DNA of 64,000 bases from Aaosphaeria pasadenensis (taxonomy: Eukaryota > Ascomycota > Dothideomycetes > Pleosporales). Below are positions 21,265 through 30,745 of the stretch, piece by piece (position 1 is the first letter of the stretch; each line of letters opens with the position of its first letter). The notes under the pieces were generated by a model. It was not told where the DNA came from. It did not search any database and saw only the letters and a program-made list of their open reading frames with translations. The position numbers were made by a program, and so were the translations under genes. The stretch lies in contig JAKLMB010000009.1 in NCBI GenBank assembly GCA_022813625.1, forward strand, positions 930,001 through 994,000, given 5' to 3'.

Positions 21265-22735
21265 GATGGGCACGTAGGAAAGAGAAGGAAGACGAAGAGA
21301 ACGCGACAAGGAAGATCGGTCTTATAGGATCCACCCTATTCGCGAGATTGTGTCTTTAAGAACCCCTTAATCCCATGTTTTGTTCTTGAATTATGATGAC
21401 ATGTTTTCTGGATAGCGCTTCTAGCGCATTTCTTTGGGTCAACTTGTCAATGGCATGCAGTAGTTCAGCATCATCAGTGGACGGGGAAGTGCGGTACTAA
21501 AGAATTATATGGTTTAGCACTCCCCTGATTTTGTGTTGAATACAGTTCGGTCTTGCAGCCGAACTATCCGGCCACCAAGATCTACTTTAAGGCCGCCCCC
21601 AAGTGGGCACTGCGGGTAGGTTAGTGTGATGTTAAGTTGTTCGGTGATTGAGCAAATACCAATCTCCTCTCGACGGAAAGAAGGGACTTTTTCTGGTGGG
21701 GTATCGGTGCTAAAGAACTGGCTCGAGACACATTGGAATGGAATATGCACTTTAGAGTGCTTCATCTGTTGGTACGCGTTGGGGTTGTCCGGATATAAAC
21801 TCCTGTGTTCCATCACGTTCGATGTGCATCAACTGCCTGTAGCAAATGGTAGCAACATAATAGTGAGATTCGGTGGTAAAATCCAGTGTAAGTACGTATT
21901 AGAACGTAAACCTTGAAGGAATCCTCGTGTGTAGACATTTGGCGAAGATCTGTGAATGGCCGGAATCACGTGTTCTGGCTAATTGATCGACGCCTTGATG
22001 AACTGAGGAAAAGGCAGAAGGCTGGGCGATAAGAGACAAGAAATAAGAACAGTACGAATGTTGGACTAATTATCAATGCCAATTTTTTGAATAATGAAGT
22101 TCTTGAAACTACCAGAAGTGTATGAGTTATGGGGACAACCCCGCCCCCGCCAACCTGACTCAGGTACAGCCGATCAAGTTCCACCTCCAAAACGAACAAT
22201 AACCAAACCACCCCGAGAGTTACAATAACAGACAATCCGGTCCGGTGGGTTGAGATGTAATTGAAGTCTTACCATGCCTCTTCCGACGGATCGACAATTC
22301 GTATTTGCTTTGAGGTTCCCACTACAACTGCTGTGTTTAACCATTTGAATTGTCCCACCGCATAAATTCGTCTTGCCGGTTCAGGTAGTCCCTCGTTGGA
22401 TCCACGACATACGAAGACGGAGCCAATCGCAGATCCTGCGGCCAACGGAGGGGTTGCGGAGAATTGACTAGTAGTTATTCCGTCCAGACAATATTGTTTC
22501 CGAGCATCATTTCATGATCCACTTGGAATCCCGCCATGATCACGCATTCGCATTCCGGGCCTAGTTGCCGTGACGGTGTCTGAGAGCACTTGGAAATCCG
22601 ATAAGCTGGTAGCTTTTAAAGGCAATCGCCAGATGTTGCCAGGTCTTCGCCTCCCGCTCGCAAAGAAACAGTCCTTCAATCCTCGCACTGAATAGGTCGC
22701 TGCTCTGTTCCTCGTGACTTTTGTGAAGCGCCAAG
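21265..22735. other. Divergent intergenic region (EthD / GH31)
   Basis: This 1.5-kb spacer holds both promoters. CACGTG occurs near 21967-21972. A 100-codon minus-strand frame is noted separately. Nothing else was recognised. Confidence 0.4.
21514..21813 (-). CDS. Possible small hypothetical protein (doubtful)
   Basis: An ATG-started frame of 99 residues on the minus strand, with balanced codon use and a protein-like composition (HIPFQCVSSQFF, EQLNITLTYPQCPLGG). There is no recognised domain, signal peptide or intron. It lies in the promoter space between two divergent genes and could be chance. Confidence 0.25.
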   Translation of the reverse strand: MEHRSLYPDNPNAYQQMKHSKVHIPFQCVSSQFFSTDTPPEKVPSFRREEIGICSITEQLNITLTYPQCPLGGGLKVDLGGRIVRLQDRTVFNTKSGEC

Positions 22736-25144
22736 ATGAAGTTCCGTGATGGTAAGGTTGACAGATGACAGTGACAGGAAGGCTCAGTGGACTGACATTG
22801 ATCAGGCATGTGGTTAACCTCTGACCAATTTACGGTCCAATATGCCGAAGAGGTTTACGCCATTACACCGCGTGAGGATAAGAAGGCCGTCACATTGCTA
22901 TGCCCAACCAAGAAGATACTCAGGCGTGGCGATACGCTGAATATGCCAACGCTTGATGTCGAGATTGAGGCTCAATTCGATGATGTAATATCAGTAGAGG
23001 TTACTCGCTTCTCTGGTGCGCGCCGACTCGGCCCAAATTTCGACATATTTCCGGATGGCAAACCGGAAAGCAATGGTTCTGTCACGACTTCCCAGAAAGG
23101 CACCACAGTAACCAGCGGAAATCTGAGCGCCACAGTTTCTTCCAAGGAGCACACTTTCGATATCAATTTTCACACCACCGATGGTTCAAAGTCAATCACA
23201 TCTCTCCCAGCTCGAAGTATTGGCTCTGCCTATAGCCCCGCATTGAAAACGCCAAAACAAGTGGAAGACCTGAGGAACCACGAGCAATTTGTGTTCACTC
23301 AAACTGACCTTGGCGTTGGAGAGTCCATCCATGGGCTTGGAGAGCGCTTTGGTGCGTGGAACAAGGTTGGCCAGAATATTGAGGTCTGGAATGAAGACGG
23401 AGGTACATCTAGTGAGCAGGCCTATAAGAACGTCTCTTTCTGGTTGAGCTCCAAAGGCTATGGTGTCTTTATCGACACCCCACAAAAGATCGACTTGGAG
23501 ATTGGTAGCGAGCGGTGTTCAAGGCTGCAGACGACAGTTGCTGGTCAACGCCTCAAATGGTTCGTAATGATTGACATTTTTTTCACGCTCACTGACTCTC
23601 GATCAAGGTACTTAATCTACGGTCCTACACCTAAAGAGGTTCTTACCAAATATTCCATCCTCACAGGAAAACCTGGCAAGGTCCCTGCATGGTCGTTCGG
23701 TCTCTGGCTTTCCACATCTTTCACCACAAACTACGACGAGAAGACGGTCCGCCACTTCGTTGAGACCATGCAAGAATCAAAGATTCCTCTAGAGGTATTC
23801 CATTTCGACTGTTTCTGGCTGAGAGCGTTCCATTGGACAGACTTTGTCTGGGATCCGGAGTATTTCCCTGATCCGTCCGGATTCATCGGCCGTTTGAAGG
23901 AGGGTGGATTGACAAATAAAATCAGTGTTTGGACGAACTCGTACATTGGTCAAGCATCCCCCGTTTTCAAATATGCCGCCGAAAAGGGCTATCTGTTGAA
24001 GCGCACCAACGGCGACATTTGGCAATGGGACATGTGGCAGACCGGAATGGGAATTGTCGACTTCACGAACCCCGAAGCGTGCGACTGGTACACTGGGTGC
24101 CTAGAGAAGCTGTTCGACGTCGGCGTCGATTGCATCAAGACCGATTTCGGCGAGCGCATTCCCACAAAAGATGTCGTTTGGTTCGACAAGACCGTTGATC
24201 CCGAACGTATGCACAATTACTATGCTTTCATTTACAACAAGCTCGTGTTCGAGGCTCTTCAAAGGCGCTACGGCAAGCACGAAGCAGTTTTGTTCGCTCG
24301 TACTGCCTGCGCAGGCAACCAACGTTTTCCGCTCCAGTGGGGAGGTGATTGCGAATCGACCCCGGCCGCTCTCGCAGAATCCCTACGTGGTGGCCTTGGG
24401 CTGGGTCTCGCATCGTTCGCCTCATGGTCTAACGACATTGGAGGATTTGAAGGTTACCCACCCCCGTGGATCTACAAGCGCTGGGTCACATTTGGTTTGC
24501 TATGTTCGCACTCTCGTCTACACGGTTCAAGCTCATACCGCGTCCCTTGGCTTATCGACGATTCGTCTACTGAGCCAGAGAACTGCACTGAGGTCCTGCG
24601 ACACTGGGTTCAATTCAAGAGAAGGCTCATGCCTTACTTCTATGCGCAGTCAATCGAGAGCGTCGCCAACGGGTGGCCTACGAGTGTCCGAGCAGTCGCC
24701 TTGGAGTTCCCTGACGACCCCACCTCCTGGTTCCTCGACCGCCAGTTCATGATCGGATCCCAAATTATTGCTGCCCCAATCTTTTCCGAGGACGGCACAG
24801 GCGAGGTCTACCTTCCTCCAGGCAGATGGTTCAACTTCTGGGATGGCAAAGAGGTTGCGGGAAGCCAGTGGGTACGTGAGAAGTACAATTTCTTGCAGAC
24901 TCCGGCTTTCGTTAGGGAGGGTACCGTACTGGTCCTTGGCCAAGGGGAGGGTGAAGGTGGTTTCGGATATGACTGGGTCAACGCCGGTGGCGTTGTCAGA
25001 CTCTACGGAACGAAGGAAGGAGATAAAGCCGTTGTCGTCGATGCCCAGGGAGAGCAAAAGGTCGTTTTGGAAGTTACTTCAGAAAATGAGGTCAAGGGAT
25101 TGGACGTTTTGGGAGGTGAATGGACAGTAGAGCGATTCGGATAA
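22736..25144 (+). CDS. GH31 alpha-xylosidase (YicI-type), intracellular
   Basis: Exons are 22736-22751, 22806-23559 and 23608-25144, giving about 768 residues. The first exon has only 16 bases and supplies MKFRDG, joined to MWLTSDQF; this short start is typical of YicI-like GH31 proteins. The second intron (48 bases, GTTCGT donor) is stop-free and a multiple of three, and removing it restores LKWYLIYGPTPKEVL. The GH31 barrel carries the nucleophile in CIKTDFGERIP (Asp near 436) and the acid/base in QWGGDCES (near 504). WSNDIGGFEG follows. KTDFGERIP is the YicI/alpha-xylosidase form rather than the maltase form. It should remove alpha-1,6-xylose from xyloglucan oligosaccharides or isoprimeverose. 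No signal peptide is present, so it acts inside the cell. It faces the GH3 gene tail-to-tail. Confidence 0.92.
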
Positions 25145-25316
25145 ACGGATTTTGCGAACTGAACAGCTATGACTATGATTATACCTTAGAAGTTTTGAAT
25201 GATGACCCAGAATTGCATGTTTAGATAGTATCAAACCAAGCGTATGGCACTTGGCATAATAGCCTAATTGAGTGTTTCCATATACGAACTCTCTATACGA
25301 ACTATACTAAGACCTC

Positions 25317-27656
25317 TTACGACACAACCACTGTGGCATTGCCTCTGATATCTTTTGAGCTGCCTCCAACGTGCAGAACAAACTCTCCTGGCTCAACAAC
25401 ATATTTCATCTTCAAGTCCCATAGGCCCCAGTCTTCTACTTTCAGAGGGATTTCCACGTCGACCGTCTCTCCTGCCTTCACAAGGACTTTCTTGAATCCT
25501 TTGAGCTGGATATTCGGAACCACGACACTTGCCAACACATCTTGTAGGTATACCTGCACGACCTCCTTCCCATCCACAGGGCTGGTGTTCGTTACGGACG
25601 CAGTGATTGTAACGACATCGTCAGCACCCGCCTCCGTCTGCGAAGCTCTGACATTACTATACTCAAAGGTGGAATAAGAAAGCCCGTAACCAAATTCGTA
25701 CAGTGGCTGCGGATCACCTAGGACATATTGGTGACCAAACTTCAACGTCCCGTTTGGAAGGATCTCCCCCGCTTCGGTATACCGGCCCGAATTGAGATAG
25801 TCATAGTAGATCGGCAAGGTCCCCACGTCATGCGGGAAGGAGACGGAAAGCTTCCCCGAAGGGTTCGCTTCCCCATAGAGAATGTCAGCCAGAGCGCTGC
25901 CGCCTTGCTCGCCGGGGTAGAACTGCTGCACTAATGCAGATGCTGCAGATGAGATCCACGGCTCGGTGATGGGTTTCCCGGATGAGTAGACTACGATGGT
26001 TGGCTTGCCTGTCTCGATGATTGCTTGCACCAGCGGACCCATTGCGCCGACGAGATTGAGAGACGAGACGTCGACGTGCTCGCCAGTCGTGGCATTGAGA
26101 CCTTGCCAGAGTTCTTGTTGGTCGCGGGACCAGGTGCCCACTAGAACGACTGCGACATCTGCGTTGTTGGCTGCTGCAATTGCTTCAGGGAAGCCAGATT
26201 GGTCGTTGGACCAGCGCTCACAGCCCTTAGCGTAAGTGACCTTCCCGGTTGCTATGTCTTGAATGCCTTTCAAAGGCGACACATTGGTCGGGTTGTATTG
26301 CGAGCGGTAAACAACATAGTCACCAAGATTGATGAAGTCGGCCATTGGGCCAATGACCGCGACATTGGCGGATTTGGAGAGAGGTAGGGTGGAGTTATGG
26401 TTTTCCAGTAACACGATGGATTCCGTGTCGATCTTCTTAGCAAGAGCCACGTTATCCTCAGTATGGATCTCGGATTTCGTGGCGTTTGATGGAAGTCCCG
26501 AATACGGATGCTCAAACAGACCCATTGCAAATTTCGCGCGAAGCTGTCTCGTAACCGCTCTATCAACAACTTCGATATCCAGCTTGCCTTCCTCGACAAG
26601 CTTCGGTATGGTCTCAAAATTGTACGAGCCTCCTCCCATCTCTACGTCGTTTCCGTTAGGTAGGGTGTATAGTGTGACCGCTTCTTTGTCGATGGGTTTA
26701 CACGCGCACATCTTGAACGAGCAGCACAAGCGGTCTGTAGCACCTGCATCAGAAGTGATAAAGTACTCATAACCCCACTCATCGCGCAGAATGGTTTCCT
26801 GCAACAGATGATCGGCTATAGATGGTATGCCATCGTAGGAGTGATACGCGCCCATAATGCTGTAAGCGCCTCCGTCGATGATAGCTCTCTTGAAGGGGGG
26901 TAGCCATGTTGTACGAAGCTCTCGCTCACCACCGTGTACAGGTCCAGTATTGATGCCCTGCTCCGGTGCAGAGAACCCAGCGAAATGTTTGACTGTTGAG
27001 CTGACGTTGCCACCCTGGATACCCTTGACATAACTATATGCCAATTCACCTGCGAGATGACCGTCTTCACCGAATGTCTCTTCAACTCTGCCGAACCGAA
27101 GCTCACGAGCTAGATCGGCCAATGGAGCGAAGATCTGATTGATGCCGAGGGCTCTTGATTCTTGTGCGATTGCAGCTGCCATGTCCTTGATCAACTCGGG
27201 GTCCCAAGAACAAGCATGAGCAATTGGACTGTTGAAAATAGTTGCATTGCCGACCAACAAGCCATGGATACCTTCAGTCTGTGTAAAGGCAGGTATCCCC
27301 AACGTGGTATTGTGCACGAGGTAGTCTTGGGCTCTCTTGATTCCATCGCTGATCCATGACTGCGCCATTGGGTATCCGACGTAGAATTGTCCAGCCCTCT
27401 TGTCCATGTTCCATACAAGCCCCGACGCGTTGAATACATTGGTCGTGGTGTTGATCCAATTGGATACGTCGCCTTGGATGAGTTGTGCCGTCTTCTCTTC
27501 GATCGTCATTCGAGAGAGAAGGTCAGTCACACGAGACTCAATGGAGGCATTTGGGTTTTTGTACGTAGCATTGGTGGCATCCCTTCGGCGGACGATGTCA
27601 AAACCACTTGCTGAAGACAGAAGGCCAGCTGCTACGAGAAGGGTTGTGTATCTCAT
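25317..27656 (-). CDS. Secreted GH3 beta-glucosidase
   Basis: A single exon of 779 residues. The chosen ATG begins a signal peptide (MRYTTLLVAAGLLSSASG); the frame is open further upstream but without a better ATG. The GH3 N-terminal barrel has VEETFGEDGHLAGELA, VKHFAGFS (substrate-binding Lys-His) and the nucleophile in YFITSDAGATD (Asp near 303). The alpha/beta sandwich (VAVIGPMADF, FYPGEQGGSALADILYGEANPSG) and the C-terminal fibronectin-III-like domain (YEFGYGLSYSTFEYS, VVQVYLQD) follow. This full three-domain form releases glucose from beta-glucosides at or outside the cell wall. Many N-glycosylation sequons (NTT, NAS, NAT) agree with secretion. It shares a 0.9-kb divergent promoter with a sugar transporter and converges on the alpha-xylosidase, suggesting joint work on xyloglucan or cello-oligosaccharides. 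Confidence 0.93.
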   Translation of the reverse strand: MRYTTLLVAAGLLSSASGFDIVRRRDATNATYKNPNASIESRVTDLLSRMTIEEKTAQLIQGDVSNWINTTTNVFNASGLVWNMDKRAGQFYVGYPMAQSWISDGIKRAQDYLVHNTTLGIPAFTQTEGIHGLLVGNATIFNSPIAHACSWDPELIKDMAAAIAQESRALGINQIFAPLADLARELRFGRVEETFGEDGHLAGELAYSYVKGIQGGNVSSTVKHFAGFSAPEQGINTGPVHGGERELRTTWLPPFKRAIIDGGAYSIMGAYHSYDGIPSIADHLLQETILRDEWGYEYFITSDAGATDRLCCSFKMCACKPIDKEAVTLYTLPNGNDVEMGGGSYNFETIPKLVEEGKLDIEVVDRAVTRQLRAKFAMGLFEHPYSGLPSNATKSEIHTEDNVALAKKIDTESIVLLENHNSTLPLSKSANVAVIGPMADFINLGDYVVYRSQYNPTNVSPLKGIQDIATGKVTYAKGCERWSNDQSGFPEAIAAANNADVAVVLVGTWSRDQQELWQGLNATTGEHVDVSSLNLVGAMGPLVQAIIETGKPTIVVYSSGKPITEPWISSAASALVQQFYPGEQGGSALADILYGEANPSGKLSVSFPHDVGTLPIYYDYLNSGRYTEAGEILPNGTLKFGHQYVLGDPQPLYEFGYGLSYSTFEYSNVRASQTEAGADDVVTITASVTNTSPVDGKEVVQVYLQDVLASVVVPNIQLKGFKKVLVKAGETVDVEIPLKVEDWGLWDLKMKYVVEPGEFVLHVGGSSKDIRGNATVVVS

Positions 27657-28577
27657 GTTCGAGTGATAATCTGAAAGCAATCTACCAACAAATTGATCGA
27701 GAACTGCGACTCTATCCAAAGTCACAAATGGGACGATAAATTCAGACTCGAAAGAAGAGATCTTATAATTTTGACGGGCAAACAAAAGTTTTATCGATTT
27801 TCAATATACTATTTACCGGGTCGCCCTTGACTATCCCATGTCATTGGAGATCACGCAGGTCATCATGCTGCAATTCTCCGTCGCGCCCTGAATTCATTTA
27901 TACTACCGGGCTCGCGGTGGCAGAATATATGATTTAGCTCGGCATCCTACGAAGGACCGATTTCGCTTGTACCACCGGTAATATCATACAAGTATGATCA
28001 ATATTGATGGACATAAATATGTATCTACGAGGTAAGAGGGTGTCGATGTGAAGATCCCGCTAAGATGACGATCGAGCTGGTGATTGGTGGAACAAAAAGT
28101 GGCGTTAATGCCTAAGTCGGGACTAGCGTCGCCCAATTCACGTCCGAGAGGTAAACTTTCCCCACTTGCCGCCCCCAGATCCTCCCCCAACATTTATGTC
28201 CTTCATGTTTGGCAGTCGTTCCACCCCGGATGATTCTGATTGTTGATGGGAACTAGGGAACGGGTTCCGCCATTATACTGAGTTTGGCAAAGTGTGATGC
28301 TTAAATTCTCGTCGCAAGGAGCTGGATGTGACATTTACGAGGACGCAGCAAGGCATGTCCAAAGGTAACAAGTATCCTGGCGACAGACTGGTCACGGCTG
28401 GGATGCTTTGCATCCGCATGTAACATGATGATCAGCCGTTCTAGAGCCCGGTGGTAGTATGCGTCTCGTGCATTGCGTGCTTATATTGTGCTGCGACCTT
28501 CCCATGAGTGCATAGATACATCAACCTCGTTGTTCTTCTTCTCTATCATACTGACCTGAGTGTCACCGTCTTTCACC
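27657..28577. promoter_or_regulatory. Shared divergent promoter of the GH3 and sugar-transporter genes
   Basis: The 921 bases between the two start codons must drive both genes. On the reverse strand CTGGGG (28173-28178) and CCGGGG (28224-28229) match the SYGGRG consensus of the glucose repressor CreA/Cre1, 51 bases apart. Such hexamers are common by chance, so repression by glucose is inference. Confidence 0.45.
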
Positions 28578-30226
28578 ATGGGGTTGGTATTCAACATCGT
28601 GCTCGCCGTTTTCGCGGCAACGGGCAGCTTTCTGTTCGGTTATGATAGTGGTGTGATGGCCCTCGTCATCCAGTCTCCACACTTCCTCCATTATTTCGAT
28701 ACAGAGAAATATTCATCAACTATTGGAGCTATCAATTCAACCTTCTCAGGTGGTGCCGTCTTCGGCGCGTTAATGGGAGGTTCTACTATGGATCGCTTTG
28801 GTCGAAGATGGACGGTGCTGATCGGCGCCGCTATCAATTTGCTTGGAGCTGCTCTTCAAACTGGAGCACGGAATTTGCCTATGATTCTGGTGGGTCGAAT
28901 TCTAGCTGGATGGGCTGTTGGCGTGCTTTCTATGTCTGTCCCTATCTATCAGTCGGAATGTGCTCATCCCCGAAACAGAGGTATATTTTGCTTGTCATGA
29001 TTCTTGGTATCATACTGATCTAGATTGTCAGGTATGATTGTCGGTATCACTCAACAAATGATCGGCGTAGGCTTCATTGTTTCGACCTGGGTTGGCTATG
29101 GCGCTTCCAAAGTCCCTAAGACCAGCTCGTTCTCCTGGCGGTTCCCGCTTGGTTTTCAGTGTATTCCTTGCATTATGATCATTGCGGGTATCTTATTCTT
29201 CCCCGAGTCCCCACGACATTTGATGGAGAAGGACAAAGCGGATGAAGCGATGGCGGTGCTTCGCAAACTGCACTTCGATGGCTCCAACGAAGAATGGATT
29301 CAGTCCGAGTTCAATGAGATCAAACTCACCATCGAGGCCGAAAAGGCCATCACTGCGCCTGGCTGGTCCATCATGTTCAAGGTCAAGGCTTGGAGGATGC
29401 GTCTCCTTCATGCTACTCTCATGCAGGTTTTCACGCAGATGACTGGTATCAACGTCATTGGTTATTATTCGTCTCTTCTTTACGAGACCCTCGGAATCGA
29501 GGGAGACAAAAAGCTGCTCCTCGTCAGCATCTACAATATTGTCGGGCCCGTTTGCAATCTGTTCTTCATCGTTTTTGTCCTGGACCGCGTGGGTCGCAGA
29601 AAGCCTTTGTTGTTCGGAACGGCTGGAATCACTATCGCATTGATTGCTGAAGCTGCCATTGGGTCTCAGGTCAAGGGAGCCTCTGGATCTCGCCGGAATG
29701 GTCTATCCATCGGCGGAGTCTTCTTCCTCTTCCTTGTCTCCAGCATTTTCAGCATGTCTTTCGGCCCAATCTCGTGGGTGTACGCGTCTGGTAAGAAGCT
29801 CTTCTCAGCAGTATCTAGCCCAAGACTTACAGAATCCAGAAATCATGCCCCTGAGTATTCGAGGACACGGTTCCGCTTTCGCTACCGCTATTGGAAACTG
29901 GCTTGTCGGTACCGTGTGGTCACAGGTCTCGCCCATTGGTCTTGGAAAGACTGAGTACAAGTTTTATTTCATCTTTGTTGCTTTCAACATCTGCGTGACG
30001 TTTCCCACGATCTTCTTCATGTTCAAGGTGAGTACTATGTATCAAATGTTCATGTATAGTTCGACTAACATTGTTATAGGAAACTAAGAAACTTAGTCTC
30101 GAGGAGATCGATCTGCTGTTCGGAGAACGTGCCTTGGGAACATTGCCAGATGACCTGGAGAAACCTGGGCGTGAGGAACAGGTTGAACTCCAGCAGGTAC
30201 AAGCGGAGGTCAATAAATCTAGATGA
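28578..30226 (+). CDS. MFS sugar porter (hexose/oligosaccharide transporter-like)
   Basis: Exons are 28578-28980, 29032-29790, 29840-30027 and 30080-30226, giving about 498 residues; introns are 49-52 bases and all phases join. The start is CACCATGG. Sugar-porter marks occur in order: FLFGYDSGVM in helix 1, STMDRFGRRWTVLIG after helix 2, ILAGWAVGVLSMSVPIYQSE, FFPESPRHLMEKDK before the central loop, QVFTQMTGINVIGYYSSLLY in helix 7, VLDRVGRRKPLLFGT, and a cytoplasmic tail with ETKKLSLEEIDLLFGE. Twelve plasma-membrane helices and proton symport are usual for the family. The substrate is not readable. Its divergent promoter with a beta-glucosidase, with an alpha-xylosidase beyond, suggests glucose, xylose or a short plant oligosaccharide. 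Confidence 0.92.
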
Positions 30227-30745
30227 ACGATTCAAGACTGGCATAAATGTCAAGAAGGATGAAGTTTGAAACCTGGTCAGTTATGGCTATAGCGAACGTA
30301 CCTAGGTACTATGCGATAGGGCAAAGGTTCTGTAGCAAACGCAAGAACTGGCAATATGAGTGACTATAACAACGTCGATTACGAATTAATTATACATGCG
30401 AGATCCTGTATCTCGTCCAATCGTTCCCTCTTCAAAGTGAATAGCGTTACCGACTGTGGCGCATCACGTGATCGGGATGCGTATCCGAATCATGGCTTTC
30501 ACATGATCAGCCATGAATGTGCGCCTATACTGGGTGCGATGTGACCTACAGTTGATGCGCAATTCGCAGTCTGAGGAACCGTGATATTTCGATAGTCATT
30601 GACCCATAAAATTGTTCTTTCATGCAACCCAGAAGTTCTAACACTAGCCTCTTCCGCAGGAATGCGAGTCACGCGCGGAAGAGGACTGCCAACGCGCATG
30701 AGTTACACTTTTCCATCAAAGATACATTGTGACTAACCGCGGCAG
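30227..30745. other. Intergenic region upstream of the Zn2Cys6 regulator
   Basis: This should contain the promoter and the unresolved first exon of the regulator. A second ATCACGTGAT palindrome lies at 30463-30472. A good acceptor with branch site (GACTAAC...GGCAG) ends at 30745. I could not place the matching ATG and donor with confidence. Confidence 0.4.
30463..30472. promoter_or_regulatory. E-box palindrome ATCACGTGAT
   Basis: This is the same perfect decamer as at 1379-1388, here 0.28 kb before the zinc-cluster exon of the regulator gene. CACGTG is a bHLH (Cbf1-type) core; regulation is inferred from the motif alone. Confidence 0.3.

Noticed and set aside
21977..21982. GGCTAA, an XlnR/Xyr1-like site 0.75 kb before the GH31 start
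   Set aside because: A single six-base match at that distance is expected by chance, and none was seen in the GH3/transporter promoter.
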